From Solilutibacter tolerans (GTDB lineage: Bacteria > Pseudomonadota > Gammaproteobacteria > Xanthomonadales > Xanthomonadaceae): a stretch of 64,000 nt of DNA. Shown piece by piece: positions 47,338 to 58,546 of the stretch. The position numbers and the translations under genes are program-made. Numbering within the stretch: position 1 is the stretch's first letter; every line of letters begins with the position of its first letter. The stretch spans positions 62,001 through 126,000 of the forward strand of contig NZ_FTLW01000003.1 of assembly GCF_900155935.1 (NCBI RefSeq), in the 5' to 3' direction. The notes beneath the pieces are model-generated. The model ran no database searches, was not told where the DNA came from, and saw only the letters and a program-made list of their open reading frames with translations.

Positions 47338-47877
47338 TCAGCGGAAGGGGAAGCGGAAAGCCTCGAGCAAAGCCTTGGCTTCCTCGTTGGTCTTCGCAGT
47401 GGTGGTGATGGCGATATCCATACCGCGGATCGCGTCGACGGCGTCGAAGTCGATTTCCGGGAAGATGATCTGTTCCTTCACGCCCATGTTGTAGTTGCCG
47501 CGGCCGTCAAACGAACGCGCCGATACGCCGCGGAAATCGCGGGTACGTGGCAGCGAGATGTTGATCAAACGGTCCAGGAACTCATACATGTGGGCGCGAC
47601 GCAGGGTCACCTTGGCACCGATCGGCCAACCGTCACGGATCTTGAACGAAGCCACCGACACGCGTGACTTGGTCGTGACCGGCTTCTGGCCGGCGATCTT
47701 GGTCATGTCGGCCAGTGCGTTCTCGAGCACCTTCTTGTTAGCGGCCGCCTCACCCACACCCATGTTCAGGGTGATCTTGGTGATCTTCGGCACCTGCATC
47801 GGATTGGTGTAACCAAAGCGCTTGATCAGCGCCGGCGCCACTTCTTCCTTGTAAATTTTTTCCAGTCGCGTGGTCAT
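47338..47877 (-). CDS. rplE: 50S ribosomal protein L5
   Basis: 179 residues; [35 protein letters not shown] and the end [14 protein letters not shown] are typical. Binds 5S rRNA. It lies 11 bp after rplX. Confidence 0.98.
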   Translation of the reverse strand: MTTRLEKIYKEEVAPALIKRFGYTNPMQVPKITKITLNMGVGEAAANKKVLENALADMTKIAGQKPVTTKSRVSVASFKIRDGWPIGAKVTLRRAHMYEFLDRLINISLPRTRDFRGVSARSFDGRGNYNMGVKEQIIFPEIDFDAVDAIRGMDIAITTTAKTNEEAKALLEAFRFPFR

Positions 47878-47888
47878 TTCTTCATTCC

Positions 47889-48203
47889 TCAGGCGTCAAC
47901 CGCCTCGTCGCCAGAGCGGAACACGCGAATCTTGCGTCCATTCTCCAGCACCTTGGTCTTGATGCGATCACCCTTGCCGGTGGCCGGGTTGAACAGCATC
48001 ACGTTGGAAATGTGGATCGAGGCTTCGCGCTCGACCACGCCGCCAGCCTGGCCGACCTGCGGGTTCGGCTTGGTGTGGCGCTTGATCATGTTGATGTTGG
48101 AAACAACGACACGGTCGCCAAGGACGCGAACAACGTCGCCCTTCTTGCCCTTGTCCTTGCCGGTGGTAACGACGACCTGGTCGCCTTTCTTGATGCGATT
48201 CAT
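47889..48203 (-). CDS. rplX: 50S ribosomal protein L24
   Basis: 104 residues with the KOW motif in [20 protein letters not shown] and [12 protein letters not shown]. Assembly initiator of the 50S subunit. Confidence 0.98.
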   Translation of the reverse strand: MNRIKKGDQVVVTTGKDKGKKGDVVRVLGDRVVVSNINMIKRHTKPNPQVGQAGGVVEREASIHISNVMLFNPATGKGDRIKTKVLENGRKIRVFRSGDEAVDA

Positions 48204-48216
48204 GGTGTCCTCCGGC

Positions 48217-48585
48217 TCACAGCACTTCAGGTGCGAGAGAAACGATCTTCATGAACTTCTCGGAGCGCAGCTCGCGAGTGACCGGCCCGAAGATACGGGT
48301 GCCGATCGGCTCATGCTTGTTGTTCAGCAACACGGCAGCGTTGCCGTCGAAGCGGATCAGGGAACCGTCGGCGCGACGCACACCCTTGCGGGTACGCACG
48401 ACAACAGCGTTGTAAACCTCGCCCTTCTTCACCTTGCCGCGCGGAATGGCATCCTTCACCGACACCTTGATGATGTCGCCGATGCCGGCATAACGGCGCT
48501 TGGAACCGCCAAGCACCTTGATGCACATGACTTCCTTGGCACCGGAGTTGTCGGCAACGTCGAGGTGGCTCTGCATCTGGATCAT
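48217..48585 (-). CDS. rplN: 50S ribosomal protein L14
   Basis: 122 residues starting [20 protein letters not shown], with the signature [20 protein letters not shown]. It is the usual first gene of the spc segment. Confidence 0.98.
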   Translation of the reverse strand: MIQMQSHLDVADNSGAKEVMCIKVLGGSKRRYAGIGDIIKVSVKDAIPRGKVKKGEVYNAVVVRTRKGVRRADGSLIRFDGNAAVLLNNKHEPIGTRIFGPVTRELRSEKFMKIVSLAPEVL

Positions 48586-48600
48586 GGTCTGGCCTCCTCG

Positions 48601-48864
48601 TTATTCAGCGGCGTGGGCGAGGACTTCGACCACGCGCCAGTTCTTGGTTTTGGACATCGGCGCGCACTCGACGATGCGAACGAGGTCGCCCATCTGGCAG
48701 GCGTTCTCGCCGTCATGTGCATGCAACTTGGTGGAGCGACGAATGTACTTGCCGTACAGCGCGTGCTTGACGTGACGCTCAACGAGCACCGTCACCGTCT
48801 TGTCCATCTTGTTGCTGACCACGCGGCCTTCGACCGTGTGCTGCTTTTTATCAGTGTTATTCAT
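48601..48864 (-). CDS. rpsQ: 30S ribosomal protein S17
   Basis: 87 residues with [20 protein letters not shown] and [22 protein letters not shown] 48864 is preferred, since AGGA lies 6 bases upstream; in-frame codons at 48870 and GTG 48882 would place the ribosome site inside the gene. Confidence 0.96.
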   Translation of the reverse strand: MNNTDKKQHTVEGRVVSNKMDKTVTVLVERHVKHALYGKYIRRSTKLHAHDGENACQMGDLVRIVECAPMSKTKNWRVVEVLAHAAE

Positions 48865-48878
48865 GGTCATTCCTGGGT

Positions 48879-49067
48879 TCACTGAGCGGCGGTGCCGATC
48901 AGCATCTTGACGCGTGCGATTTCGCGGCGAACGCGACGCACGTCGTGGGTCTTGGCAAGCTGGCCGGTGGCCTTCTGCATACGCAGCGAGAACTGCTCTT
49001 TCTGCAGATCAAGCAAGTGTGCCTTGAGGTCAGCGGCCGACTTGTGGCGGAGTTCTTTCAGTTCCAT
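48879..49067 (-). CDS. rpmC: 50S ribosomal protein L29
   Basis: 62 residues, two helices: [20 protein letters not shown] and [19 protein letters not shown]. Its ATG overlaps the last base of rplP, so the two are coupled. Near the peptide exit tunnel. Confidence 0.97.
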   Translation of the reverse strand: MELKELRHKSAADLKAHLLDLQKEQFSLRMQKATGQLAKTHDVRRVRREIARVKMLIGTAAQ

Positions 49068-49480
49068 CAGCGCACCGTCCGGGTCACGAATTGGGTGGTG
49101 ACCGAAAGCTTGGCGGCGGCCAGACGGAACGCTTCGCGTGCCGTGGCTTCATCCACGCCTTCGATCTCGTAGATCATGCGGCCGGGCTGGATCTGCGCGA
49201 CCCAGTACTCGACGTTACCCTTACCCGAGCCCATGCGGACTTCGATCGGCTTCTGGGTGATCGGCTTGTCCGGGAATACGCGGATCCACATCTTGCCGCC
49301 ACGCTTGACGTAACGGCTGACCGCACGACGCGCGGCCTCGATCTGACGGGCGGTCAGGCGGCCGGTCTGCGTTGCACGCAGGCCGAACTCACCGAACGAC
49401 ACCGCATTGGCGCTCCACGACAGACCTTCGTTACGGCCCTTGTGCTGCTTGCGGTACTTGGTACGTTTGGGTTGCAACAT
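49067..49480 (-). CDS. rplP: 50S ribosomal protein L16
   Basis: 137 residues starting [19 protein letters not shown], with the conserved [19 protein letters not shown]. Conserved [14 protein letters not shown] contains the arginine that is hydroxylated in some gammaproteobacteria. Confidence 0.98.
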   Translation of the reverse strand: MLQPKRTKYRKQHKGRNEGLSWSANAVSFGEFGLRATQTGRLTARQIEAARRAVSRYVKRGGKMWIRVFPDKPITQKPIEVRMGSGKGNVEYWVAQIQPGRMIYEIEGVDEATAREAFRLAAAKLSVTTQFVTRTVR

Positions 49481-49482
49481 GA

Positions 49483-50220
49483 TTAACCCCTCGCTTCACG
49501 CTCGCCGCGCGGCGGACGCGGGCCACGAGCAGGACGCTCGCCGCCACGCTCATTGCGCGGCTCTTCATTCTTTTCCTGGCCCACTTGAGCGAAATCGAAG
49601 ATTTCACCCTTGTAGATCCAGACCTTGATGCCGATGATGCCGTAGGTCGTCTTGGCTTCAGCGAAGCCGTAGTCGATGTCGGCACGCAGCGTGTGCAGCG
49701 GCACGCGGCCTTCGCGGTACCACTCGGAGCGGGCGATTTCAGCACCGTTCAAGCGGCCAGCCACGTTGACCTTGATACCCAGTGCACCCAGGCGCATCGC
49801 GTTGCCCACCGAGCGCTTCATCGCGCGGCGGAACATGATGCGACGCTCGAGCTGCTGTGCGATCGACTCGGCCACCAGCTGTGCGTCGAGTTCCGGCTTA
49901 CGCACTTCGGTCACGTTGATGTGGGCGGGAACGCCCATCACGTCCGAGACTTCCTTACGCAGCTTCTCGATGTCTTCACCACGCTTGCCGATCACAACGC
50001 CGGGACGGGCGGTGTGGATCGTCACGCGTGCCGACTTGGCCGGACGCTCGATGGTGATCTTGCTGATGCCGGCCGAGGCCAGCTTCTTGCGCAGCATGTC
50101 GCGGACCTTGAGGTCAGCGGCGAGGAATTCGGCGTATTCCTTTTTGCCCGCATACCACTTGCTGTTCCAGTCCTTGGCGATGCCAAGGCGGATGCCGATC
50201 GGATGAACTTTGTGACCCAT
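49483..50220 (-). CDS. rpsC: 30S ribosomal protein S3
   Basis: 245 residues; [20 protein letters not shown], a KH domain with [19 protein letters not shown], and the C-terminal S3 domain. The C-terminal tail is Arg/Gly/Pro/Glu-rich ([19 protein letters not shown]), longer than in E. coli. Confidence 0.98.
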   Translation of the reverse strand: MGHKVHPIGIRLGIAKDWNSKWYAGKKEYAEFLAADLKVRDMLRKKLASAGISKITIERPAKSARVTIHTARPGVVIGKRGEDIEKLRKEVSDVMGVPAHINVTEVRKPELDAQLVAESIAQQLERRIMFRRAMKRSVGNAMRLGALGIKVNVAGRLNGAEIARSEWYREGRVPLHTLRADIDYGFAEAKTTYGIIGIKVWIYKGEIFDFAQVGQEKNEEPRNERGGERPARGPRPPRGEREARG

Positions 50221-50222
50221 GA

Positions 50223-50558
50223 TTACTTGCCCTCGCCGACGACGATGGTGATGTGGCTGGTGCGCTTGACGATGCGGGTACCGCGACCCTTCGCACGCGC
50301 CATGAAACGCTTCAGGGACGGACCTTCATCAACCATGATGGTCTTGACCTTGAGCGCGTCGGCATCGGCGCCAACGTTGTTTTCGGCATTTGACACCGCC
50401 GACCACAACAGCTTGTGGATCATGTGTGCAGCCTTCTTGTCGCTGAACTTCAGCAAGTCGAGGGCGCGAGAGGCCGGCAGGCCGCGCACCTGATCAGCGA
50501 CCAGGCGGGCTTTCTGCGGGGAGATGCGCGCAGTGCGCAGGATGGCTTTAGCTTCCAT
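50223..50558 (-). CDS. rplV: 50S ribosomal protein L22
   Basis: 111 residues; [20 protein letters not shown] and the C-terminal loop region [17 protein letters not shown] lining the exit tunnel. ATG 50558 has AAGGAG 6 bases upstream; an in-frame ATG at 50564 abuts that site. Confidence 0.97.
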   Translation of the reverse strand: MEAKAILRTARISPQKARLVADQVRGLPASRALDLLKFSDKKAAHMIHKLLWSAVSNAENNVGADADALKVKTIMVDEGPSLKRFMARAKGRGTRIVKRTSHITIVVGEGK

Positions 50559-50568
50559 GGTCATCTCC

Positions 50569-50838
50569 TTACCTCGACTTCTTGTCGCCGCCGTGACCCT
50601 TGAAGGTACGGGTCAGTGCGAATTCGCCGAGCTTGTGGCCCACCATGTTCTCGTTGATCAGCACCGGCACATGATTCTTGCCGTTGTGAACTGCGAGGGT
50701 GAAGCCCACCATTTCCGGCAGGATCATCGAACGACGCGACCAGGTCTTGATCGGCTTTTTCGTATTGGTGCCCGCGGCCTCCACCTTCTGGATGAGGTGA
50801 TGGTCGACAAAGGGGCCTTTCTTGAGTGAACGTGCCAT
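50569..50838 (-). CDS. rpsS: 30S ribosomal protein S19
   Basis: 89 residues; [36 protein letters not shown] and [18 protein letters not shown] are diagnostic. Confidence 0.98.
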   Translation of the reverse strand: MARSLKKGPFVDHHLIQKVEAAGTNTKKPIKTWSRRSMILPEMVGFTLAVHNGKNHVPVLINENMVGHKLGEFALTRTFKGHGGDKKSR

Positions 50839-50844
50839 GGCCGA

Positions 50845-51672
50845 TTAGCTCCTGCGATCGCGCACGATGAACTGCTGCGTGCGCTTGTTCTTGCGGGTCT
50901 TGTAACCCTTGGTCGGGACGCCCCACGGGGTGACCGGATGCGGATTACCCTGGCCGGCCTTGGCTTCACCACCACCGTGCGGGTGATCAACCGGGTTCAT
51001 CGCCGCACCGCGAACGGTCGGCTTGACACCGCGCCAGCGCTTCGCGCCAGCCTTGCCCAGCTTCTCGAGGTTGTGCTCGACATTGCCCACTTCACCGATG
51101 GTGGCGCGGCAGTCGACCGGCACTTTGCGCATTTCACCCGAACGCAGACGCAGCGTGGCATAGCCCTGCTCGCGCGCGATCAGCTGCACGCCAGCGCCAG
51201 CGGCGCGGGCCATCTGAGCACCCTTGCCCGGCTTCATCTCGATGCAGTGCACCGTGGTGCCCACCGGGATGTTGCGAAGCGGCAGCGTGTTGCCGGCGCG
51301 GATCGGCGCGGACTCGCCCGCCATCACCTGGTCGCCGGCCTTCAGGCCCTTCGGCGCGATGATGTAGCGACGCTCGCCGTCCACGTACAGCAGCAACGCG
51401 ATGTGCGCAGTGCGGTTCGGGTCGTACTCGATGCGCTCGACCTTGGCGGGAATCGTTTCCTTATCGCGCTTGAAGTCGATGATGCGGTAATGCTGCTTAT
51501 GACCACCGCCGATGTGGCGGGTGGTGATGCGGCCGTGATGGTTGCGACCACCGGTCTTGCCCTGCTTCTCCAAGAGCGGCGCGTAAGGCGCACCCTTGTG
51601 CAGATCGGGCGTGACCACGCGAACCGCGCTACGGCGGCCAGCGGAAGTCGGCTTGAAAGTCATTAAAGGCAT
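50845..51672 (-). CDS. rplB: 50S ribosomal protein L2
   Basis: 275 residues; core peptidyl-transferase-centre protein with [19 protein letters not shown] holding the conserved His. AAGGAG lies 6 bases before ATG 51672, which settles the start against the ATG at 51663. Confidence 0.98.
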   Translation of the reverse strand: MPLMTFKPTSAGRRSAVRVVTPDLHKGAPYAPLLEKQGKTGGRNHHGRITTRHIGGGHKQHYRIIDFKRDKETIPAKVERIEYDPNRTAHIALLLYVDGERRYIIAPKGLKAGDQVMAGESAPIRAGNTLPLRNIPVGTTVHCIEMKPGKGAQMARAAGAGVQLIAREQGYATLRLRSGEMRKVPVDCRATIGEVGNVEHNLEKLGKAGAKRWRGVKPTVRGAAMNPVDHPHGGGEAKAGQGNPHPVTPWGVPTKGYKTRKNKRTQQFIVRDRRS

Positions 51673-51682
51673 CGTGTGCTCC

Positions 51683-51976
51683 TTAGGCCTTCGCAGTCAC
51701 GTCGATGGACTGGCCGTCAGCCAGCTTCACGTAAGCCTTGCGCCAGTCGCTGCGGCGACCCATGCGCGAACGGAAGGCTTTCTGCTTGCCCTTCACGTTG
51801 ACTACGTTCACCGACTCAACCTTCACGTCGAAGATCTGCTCGATGGCTGCCTTGACGTCAGCCTTGGTGGCGGTGGTCGCCACTTCGAAGACGTACTGGT
51901 TGGACACTTCCTGCAGGCGGGCGGTCTTTTCAGACACGCGCGGCGCGCGGATTACTTCATAAACGTTGGTGGTCAT
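51683..51976 (-). CDS. rplW: 50S ribosomal protein L23
   Basis: 97 residues; [19 protein letters not shown] and [20 protein letters not shown]. Docking site for SRP and trigger factor at the exit tunnel. ATG 51976 overlaps the rplD stop by 4 bp, with GAGGAG 8 bases upstream. Confidence 0.97.
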   Translation of the reverse strand: MTTNVYEVIRAPRVSEKTARLQEVSNQYVFEVATTATKADVKAAIEQIFDVKVESVNVVNVKGKQKAFRSRMGRRSDWRKAYVKLADGQSIDVTAKA

Positions 51977-52578
51977 GCCAGCCACTCCTCGATCTTCTTG
52001 ACTGCGTCGGCAGTGATCACCACCGAGTCAGAACCGACCAGCGACACCGGATCCAGGCCCTGCACGTCGCGCACTTCCACGTAGGGGAGGTTGCGAGCGG
52101 ACAGGAACAGGTTTTCCGAAGCTTCTTCGGTCACGATCAGCGGACGCTTGCCGACTTCGAGATCCTTCAGCTTGGCAACCAGGCCGGAGGTCTTGGCGGC
52201 ATCCACGTCGAAACCTTCAACGATGGTGATACGGCCCTGACGGTTCAATTCCGACAGGATCGCGGCCATCGCGGCGCGGTACATCTTGCGGTTGACCTTC
52301 TGCGCGAAGCTGCGCGGCTTGGCCGCGAAGGTCACGCCGCCGCCGATGAAGATCGGAGCCGTCAATGCGCCATGACGCGCGCCGCCGCCCTTCTGCTTCT
52401 TCGACTTCTTGGTCGTGCCGTTGACTTCCGAACGGGTCTTCTGCGCCTTGGTACCAGCGCGACCGGCGTTGCGGTAGGCGACGACGACCTGGTGGACGAG
52501 GTCCTGAGAAAACTCACGGCCAAACACGGCTTCGGAGACCGACACCTTGTTGCCACTACCCTTGATGGTCAGTTCCAT
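51973..52578 (-). CDS. rplD: 50S ribosomal protein L4
   Basis: 201 residues; [20 protein letters not shown], then the loop [20 protein letters not shown] that reaches the exit tunnel. In E. coli L4 represses the S10 operon by attenuation and translation block at the leader; a matching attenuator-like hairpin is present upstream here. ATG 52578 fits the ribosome site better than 52584. Confidence 0.97.
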   Translation of the reverse strand: MELTIKGSGNKVSVSEAVFGREFSQDLVHQVVVAYRNAGRAGTKAQKTRSEVNGTTKKSKKQKGGGARHGALTAPIFIGGGVTFAAKPRSFAQKVNRKMYRAAMAAILSELNRQGRITIVEGFDVDAAKTSGLVAKLKDLEVGKRPLIVTEEASENLFLSARNLPYVEVRDVQGLDPVSLVGSDSVVITADAVKKIEEWLA

Positions 52579-52580
52579 GC

Positions 52581-53237
52581 TCATGCTCCCTTGCTGGTCG
52601 GACGCACGATGACGTCGCCACCCGGGGCGCCCGGCACAGCGCCGCGCACGGCGATCAAGCCACGCTCGGCGTCAACCTTGACGACCACGAGGTTCTGGGT
52701 GGTCTGGTTTTCGGCACCCATGTGACCGGACATCTTCTTGCCCGGAAACACGCGGCCCGGCGTCTGGCGCTGACCGATCGAACCCGGCGAGCGATGCGAG
52801 AGCGAGTTACCATGGGTGGCGTCACCCATGGTGAAGTTCCAGCGCTTGATCGTGCCCTGGAAGCCCTTACCCTTCGTCACGCCCTGCACGTCGACCATCT
52901 GGCCTTCGGCAAAGATGTCGGCCTTGACTTCGCCACCGACTTCGTAATCGGACAGCTTGTCGTCGGCGACGCGGAATTCCCACAGACCGCGACCGGCTTC
53001 GACCTTGGCCTTGGCGAAATGGCCAGTGCCGGTCTTGTTGATGAGGGCAGCGCGCTTCACGCCGGCAGTGACCTGCACAGCGCTGTAGCCGTCGGCCTCA
53101 ACGGTCTTGATCTGGGTGATGCGGTTCGGCGTGGCCTCGATCAGCGTCACCGGGATGGACTTGCCATCTTCGGTAAAGACGCGGCTCATGCCTGCCTTTC
53201 GGCCAACCAGGCCCATTTGATGGATTTTCGTCGACAT
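52581..53237 (-). CDS. rplC: 50S ribosomal protein L3
   Basis: 218 residues; [34 protein letters not shown] and the loop [20 protein letters not shown], where the Gln in GQRQTP is a methylation site in E. coli. It lies 10 bp after rpsJ. Confidence 0.98.
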   Translation of the reverse strand: MSTKIHQMGLVGRKAGMSRVFTEDGKSIPVTLIEATPNRITQIKTVEADGYSAVQVTAGVKRAALINKTGTGHFAKAKVEAGRGLWEFRVADDKLSDYEVGGEVKADIFAEGQMVDVQGVTKGKGFQGTIKRWNFTMGDATHGNSLSHRSPGSIGQRQTPGRVFPGKKMSGHMGAENQTTQNLVVVKVDAERGLIAVRGAVPGAPGGDVIVRPTSKGA

Positions 53238-53247
53238 GATGATTTCC

Positions 53248-53559
53248 TCAGGTCAACTTGATCTGGACGTCGACGCCGGCAGCCAGTTCGAGCTTCATCA
53301 GCGCGTCCACGGTCTTGTCGTTGGGGTCGACGATGTCAAGCACACGCTTGTGCGTGCGGGTTTCATACTGGTCGCGCGCGTCTTTATCGACGTGGGGCGA
53401 GGTCAGCACGGTGTAACGTTCAGTCTTGGTCGGCAGCGGGATCGGGCCGCGCACTTGCGCGCCGGTCCGCTTGGCCGTCTCGACGATTTCGCTGGCCGAG
53501 CGGTCGATCAAACGATGATCGAAGGCTTTCAGCCTGATGCGAATCTTCTGGTCCGCCAT
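53248..53559 (-). CDS. rpsJ: 30S ribosomal protein S10
   Basis: 103 residues; [20 protein letters not shown] and [20 protein letters not shown]. First gene of the superoperon, also the NusE antitermination partner. It is preceded by a leader of about 290 nt rather than by fusA-tuf in tight linkage. Confidence 0.98.
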   Translation of the reverse strand: MADQKIRIRLKAFDHRLIDRSASEIVETAKRTGAQVRGPIPLPTKTERYTVLTSPHVDKDARDQYETRTHKRVLDIVDPNDKTVDALMKLELAAGVDVQIKLT

Positions 53560-53673
53560 GACGGAGATTCCTCAATAAGTCCAAAGAGCGAAGGCCCGAC
53601 AGCTAGGTGTGCCGAACCCGGTGGTTGCGACGTGCAAGCACCGAAGCGCAGGCCGTATCGCGGTGAAACTTTC

Positions 53674-53708
53674 CCAAAAACAAAGGCGGCCCGGTCTCCC
53701 GGTCCGCC
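53674..53708 (-). terminator. terminator/attenuator hairpin in the rpsJ leader
   Basis: A 10-position stem (53685-53694 with 53699-53708, one internal mismatch) closed by a GAGA tetraloop and followed leftward by TTTGTTTTT. It lies after the candidate S10 promoter and before rpsJ, so it either ends tuf transcripts or acts as the S10-operon attenuator, or both. Confidence 0.8.
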
Positions 53709-53852
53709 CAGACACCAACAAACGCGTGTGTCACCCGGCATTGCCAGATGAGCCACGCGACCTGTCCTTGTCTGGCGAAGACGAGGCGCTTCCTGCTCCT
53801 CATTTCGCTGGCTGCGGCCATCGTGCAAGCACGAATCCGCAAGTGGTCTTAC

Positions 53853-53882
53853 ATTCTAGCAGGCATTTTCAAGCCCTTGCAA
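53853..53882 (-). promoter_or_regulatory. candidate S10 operon promoter
   Basis: TTGCAA at 53877-53882 as -35 and TAGAAT at 53853-53858 as -10, with an 18-bp spacer, read leftward. Transcription would start near 53846, giving a leader of about 290 nt to the rpsJ ATG. Confidence 0.55.
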
Positions 53883-53933
53883 GCCTTTTTCTGCCTTGGA
53901 CCGAGCGGCTCGCGCCGCCCTGCCCTGATCCGG

Positions 53934-53958
53934 CCTGCTTCCGGCATGCGGAAGCAGG
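53934..53958. repeat. 10-bp hairpin after tuf
   Basis: Arms 53934-53943 and 53949-53958 pair perfectly with a 5-base loop, 13 bp after the tuf stop. No T-tract follows, so any termination here would be incomplete. It is a likely 3'-end stabiliser of tuf mRNA. Confidence 0.6.
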
Positions 53959-53971
53959 GGCTGGACCGGTC

Positions 53972-55162
<1,191 letters not shown>

Positions 55163-55201
55163 GATTTTTCTCGGTTCTGGATTGCGGTGGTATTGCGAAT
55201 A

Positions 55202-55277
55202 TGGTGCTCACGAATGGAATCGAACCATCGACCTCCTCCTTACCAAGGAGGTGCTCTACCGACTGAGCTACGTGAGC
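55202..55277 (-). tRNA. tRNA-Thr(GGT)
   Basis: 76 nt cloverleaf with 7-bp acceptor stem, anticodon loop TTGGTAA (GGT), T-loop TTCGATT and encoded CCA. It is the last of three tRNA genes before tuf. Confidence 0.97.
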
Positions 55278-55310
55278 GGATTGTTGTTACCTTCCGACGG
55301 TGTGGTTCAG

Positions 55311-55384
55311 TGGAGCGGGAGACGGGAATCGAACCCGCACTAGTAGCTTGGAAGGCTACAGTTCTACCATTGAACTACTCCCGC
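55311..55384 (-). tRNA. tRNA-Gly(TCC)
   Basis: 74 nt cloverleaf with anticodon loop CTTCCAA (TCC) between GTAGC and GCTAC, T-loop TTCGATT and encoded CCA. Confidence 0.97.
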
Positions 55385-55414
55385 ACTCGGAAGCCGTTCG
55401 CCACTAAACGATGA

Positions 55415-55500
55415 TGGTGGAGGGAGGTGGATTCGAACCACCGAAGGCGTAAGCCAGCAGATTTACAGTCTGCCCCCGTTGGCCGCTTGGGTATCCCTCC
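55415..55500 (-). tRNA. tRNA-Tyr(GTA)
   Basis: 86 nt with the long class II variable arm expected for bacterial tRNA-Tyr, anticodon loop CTGTAAA (GTA), acceptor GGAGGGA and encoded CCA. First in the tRNA-tuf transcript. Confidence 0.97.
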
Positions 55501-55532
55501 GCCGAAACCGTCTGGCGGTGAAACAGCCCGTT

Positions 55533-55561
55533 ATTCTGACGGGCGTCTCAAGGCATGTCAA
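55533..55561 (-). promoter_or_regulatory. promoter of the tRNA-Tyr-Gly-Thr-tuf operon
   Basis: A perfect TTGACA (-35, 55556-55561) and CAGAAT (-10, 55533-55538) with a 17-bp spacer, read leftward. The stretch after the -10 is GC-rich (AACGGGC), like the discriminators of growth-rate-controlled stable RNA promoters. The start would be about 25 bases before tRNA-Tyr. Confidence 0.8.
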
Positions 55562-55597
55562 CGCTCCGCAACGAAGAATTTGAATACCGGTGCACGC

Positions 55598-56671
55598 TCA
55601 ACGCACCGGGGCATCCAGCGTGGCCTGGGCAGCCGGCAAAACGTCGCCGCGCAGGCCTTCATCGACGTACAGGGCGACATGTGGCTGGCCACTGGCATCG
55701 ATCCAGCCGCGGTACATGCCCTCGGTGTTGAAGGGGAAGGCGAAATCGCCATCCGCCGTCATCACGATCGCCCCACCATTGCCACCCAAATTGACGATGT
55801 CGCCATTCACGATGGCCGCACCCGCAGCTGCCGCCGACTCGCCTTCAAATTCTACCCGGGCACAAGTCATTCTCGCTGCCGCGGTACGAATGTAGTATTC
55901 GCCCCAGCCGGTGCCGGAGAAGGCGCACTGCTTATCCGCCCATGTGCCAGCCCCGATGATCGGGCTGTCACCAACTCGGTTCCAGCGCTTGTTGCTCATC
56001 CCACCGGTCGAGGTTCCGGCGGCGAGATTGCCCGCCGAATCCAGCGCCAGTGCGCCCACGGTGCCGATATAGCGGAGATATTCAGGTCCGGCGGCAACCT
56101 GCTTGCCCGCCTCCTGTAACTGCGCCTTGCGCAACTGGCCGGCGCGCTTTTCGGTGTGGAAGTATGAGGTCGGCATCATCGTGAACCCTTGCGCCTTGGC
56201 GAAGGTTTCCGCGCCCTTCCCCACCAGCATCACGTGCGGCGACTTATCCATGACCGCGCGGGCCAGAAGAATCGGGTTCTTGATATGTTGCACGCCCGCG
56301 ACCGCGCCTGCGCGCTGGGTGTGGCCTTCCATGATCGAGGAATCCAGCTCGTTGCGGCCCTCATGGGTGAACACCGCGCCCTTGCCCGCATTGAAATAAG
56401 GACTGTCCTCAAGCACGGTGATCGCGGCGGTCACGGCATCGAGTGCGGGCTTGCCCGCTTGCAGCTCTCCATAACCATTGCGAAGCGCGGTCTCCAGCAC
56501 CTTGCGGATCGCGGCATCGTCGTTCTTGCTGTTTTCGCGGCGAATCACCCCGGCGCCGCCGTGGATCACCAGCACCGGCTTGCTGACTTTTGATCGGGAT
56601 TGCGCACCAACTGGCGCAGCGGCAAGGCTGAACGTGGCAGCAAGCACGCCGAGAACGATCATCTGGCGCAT
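55598..56671 (-). CDS. exported isoaspartyl peptidase/L-asparaginase (Ntn hydrolase)
   Basis: 357 residues with a signal peptide (cut after PVGAQ, about 24), then the plant-type asparaginase domain: LVIHGGAGVIRRE, FNAGKGAVFTHEG, the autocleavage site GTVGALALDSAGN in which Thr becomes the N-terminal nucleophile, and TSTGGMSNKRWNRVGDSPI. Precursor self-cleaves into two subunits. Likely removes isoaspartyl residues or hydrolyses asparagine in the periplasm. Upstream of the tuf promoter on the same strand. Confidence 0.92.
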   Translation of the reverse strand: MRQMIVLGVLAATFSLAAAPVGAQSRSKVSKPVLVIHGGAGVIRRENSKNDDAAIRKVLETALRNGYGELQAGKPALDAVTAAITVLEDSPYFNAGKGAVFTHEGRNELDSSIMEGHTQRAGAVAGVQHIKNPILLARAVMDKSPHVMLVGKGAETFAKAQGFTMMPTSYFHTEKRAGQLRKAQLQEAGKQVAAGPEYLRYIGTVGALALDSAGNLAAGTSTGGMSNKRWNRVGDSPIIGAGTWADKQCAFSGTGWGEYYIRTAAARMTCARVEFEGESAAAAGAAIVNGDIVNLGGNGGAIVMTADGDFAFPFNTEGMYRGWIDASGQPHVALYVDEGLRGDVLPAAQATLDAPVR

Positions 56672-56732
56672 CGGTCTTCTCTAGTTCGGATGTTTCACGA
56701 TACTAAAGCGAAAGGGCATCCCCCAAAACAAA

Positions 56733-56757
56733 AAGGCCGATGCAGGGCACCGGCCTT
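56733..56757 (-). terminator. intrinsic terminator of ychF
   Basis: An 11-bp stem with one G-T wobble and a 3-base loop, followed leftward by TTTTTGTTTTGG. It lies 20 bp after the ychF stop. Confidence 0.88.
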
Positions 56758-56777
56758 GGGTGTGCGATGAAACGCGC

Positions 56778-57869
56778 TCAAACGTTGAAGCGGAAGTGCA
56801 GCACGTCGCCCTCGGCGACCTTATATTCCTTGCCTTCCAGGCGCAGGCGACCGGCTTCCTTGGCACCTGCCTCGCCTTTGTACTTGATGTAGTCGTCGTA
56901 GCCGATGGTCTCGGCGCGGATGAAGCCTTTTTCGAAATCGGTGTGGATGACACCGGCCGCTTGCGGCGCCGTCGAGCCTTTCTTGACTGTCCAGGCACGT
57001 ACTTCCTTGACGCCTGCGGTGAAGTAGGTCTGCAGGCCGAGCAGCGTGTAGGCCGCACGAATGACGCGATTGAGACCGGGCTCTTCCAGGCCCAGATCGG
57101 CGAGGAAGGTGTCGCGGTCTTCGTCATCGAGTTGCGACAACTCTTCTTCGATGGCTGCAGAAACCGGCACCACTTGCGAACCTTCGGCTTCGGCGCGCGC
57201 GCGCACGGCATCGAGATACGGGTTGTTATCGAAACCGTCTTCGAGCACGTTGGCGACGTACATCACCGGCTTGGTGGTGAGCAGGAAGAGATCACGAATC
57301 GCTGCCTTGTCCTCATCGGAAAGACCCAGTGCGCGCACCGGCTTGCCTTCATCCAGACCCGCACGCACGCGGCCCAGCACTTCAACACGCACCTTCGCGT
57401 CCTTGTCGCCGCTCTTGGCGTTGCGCTCGGCGCGCTGCAGGGCTTTCTCGACGGATTCAAGATCGGCCAGCGCGAGCTCGGTATCGATGGTCTCGATGTC
57501 GGCGATCGGATCGACCTTGTTGTTGACGTGGATGACGTCGGCGTTCTCGAAGCAACGCACGACGTGCGCGATCGCATCCACCTCGCGAATGTGGGCCAGG
57601 AACTTGTTGCCGAGGCCCTCACCCTTGGCCGCACCGGCGACGAGGCCGGCGATGTCGACGAATTCCACGGCGGTCGGGATCACCTTCTCCGGCTTGACGA
57701 TGGCGGACAACTCACCCAAGCGCGGATCCGGCACCGGCACCACGCCGACGTTGGGCTCGATCGTGCAGAAAGGGAAGTTGGCCGCGGCGATGCCGGCCTT
57801 GGTGAGCGCATTGAACAGCGTGGATTTGCCGACGTTCGGCAGGCCGACGATGCCGCATTGAATGGCCAT
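56778..57869 (-). CDS. ychF: redox-regulated ATPase YchF
   Basis: 363-residue Obg-family protein that binds ribosomes and prefers ATP. G1 is [15 protein letters not shown]; the specificity motif reads NVLE rather than NKxD, as in YchF/OLA1 proteins. A coiled-coil middle and a C-terminal TGS domain (about 276-361) follow. It lies 51 bp after pth in a conserved gene pair. Confidence 0.97.
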   Translation of the reverse strand: MAIQCGIVGLPNVGKSTLFNALTKAGIAAANFPFCTIEPNVGVVPVPDPRLGELSAIVKPEKVIPTAVEFVDIAGLVAGAAKGEGLGNKFLAHIREVDAIAHVVRCFENADVIHVNNKVDPIADIETIDTELALADLESVEKALQRAERNAKSGDKDAKVRVEVLGRVRAGLDEGKPVRALGLSDEDKAAIRDLFLLTTKPVMYVANVLEDGFDNNPYLDAVRARAEAEGSQVVPVSAAIEEELSQLDDEDRDTFLADLGLEEPGLNRVIRAAYTLLGLQTYFTAGVKEVRAWTVKKGSTAPQAAGVIHTDFEKGFIRAETIGYDDYIKYKGEAGAKEAGRLRLEGKEYKVAEGDVLHFRFNV

Positions 57870-57919
57870 GTCTTGCTCCGGGCAGCGCGCGTGCGCCGCA
57901 GAAATCTGGATGGAAAATC

Positions 57920-58498
57920 TTAAGAAGAAGTATTGAGGCGCTTCTGCGCCTCGTTGAAGTTGCCCTCGGCGAGCAAGGGCATGATCGCGAGCGCATCGTC
58001 GATGCCGCGTGCGATCAGTACATCGTCATCGGCATTCGCGCGGCCCAGCACCCAGCCGGTGACGCGATCCTTGTGGCCAGGATGGCCGATGCCGACGCGT
58101 AGCCGACCGAACTTGCCGTGGCCGGTGTGCTTGAAGATGTCGCGCAGGCCATTCTGCCCGCCGTGCCCGCCATCAAACTTGAGACGAACCGTGCCAGGTG
58201 GCATGTCCAGCTCATCGTGCGCAACCAGCATGGCGCCGGGTTCGATCTTCCAGAAGCGCAGCGCCGCGGCAACCGACTTGCCACTGAGGTTCATGAAGGT
58301 GCTGGGCTTGAGCACCCAGATGTCGCGACCGCCGATGTTCACGCGGGCGACTTCACCGAACAATTTGGATTCCACGCTCCAGCGCGCACCGGCCGCATCG
58401 ACCAGTTCGTCCACAAAACGAAAACCCGCGTTGTGGCGGGTCTTCGCGTGTTCGGATCCCGGATTGCCGAGCCCGACGATGAGGCGGAGTGCTTGCAT
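57920..58498 (-). CDS. pth: peptidyl-tRNA hydrolase
   Basis: 192 residues that release peptides from stalled peptidyl-tRNA. [21 protein letters not shown] has catalytic His22; FMNLSG and HDELDMPPG supply Asn and Asp. ATG 58498 matches the family start ([10 protein letters not shown] follows at once); an ATG at 58528 would add 10 residues. Follows rplY. Confidence 0.97.
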   Translation of the reverse strand: MQALRLIVGLGNPGSEHAKTRHNAGFRFVDELVDAAGARWSVESKLFGEVARVNIGGRDIWVLKPSTFMNLSGKSVAAALRFWKIEPGAMLVAHDELDMPPGTVRLKFDGGHGGQNGLRDIFKHTGHGKFGRLRVGIGHPGHKDRVTGWVLGRANADDDVLIARGIDDALAIMPLLAEGNFNEAQKRLNTSS

Positions 58499-58546
58499 CG
58501 ATCGATGCGACGGGAGGACCTGCGCCATCCCGTCGCGCCAAGGCGA

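Larger units (their letters stand above)
53560..53971. other. 412-bp region between tuf and rpsJ: S10 operon promoter and leader
   Basis: No gene. In leftward order it holds a hairpin after tuf, a promoter-like pair, and a leader of about 290 nt with an intrinsic-terminator hairpin. The sequence GTGCTTGCACG occurs twice in the leader, near 53822-53832 and near 53631-53641. The layout fits an autoregulated S10 leader. Confidence 0.6.

Noticed and set aside
53529-53842. Two short - strand frames (79 and 99 codons) in the S10 leader
   Set aside because: They overlap the attenuator hairpin and the rpsJ start, have no good ribosome site and resemble no protein.
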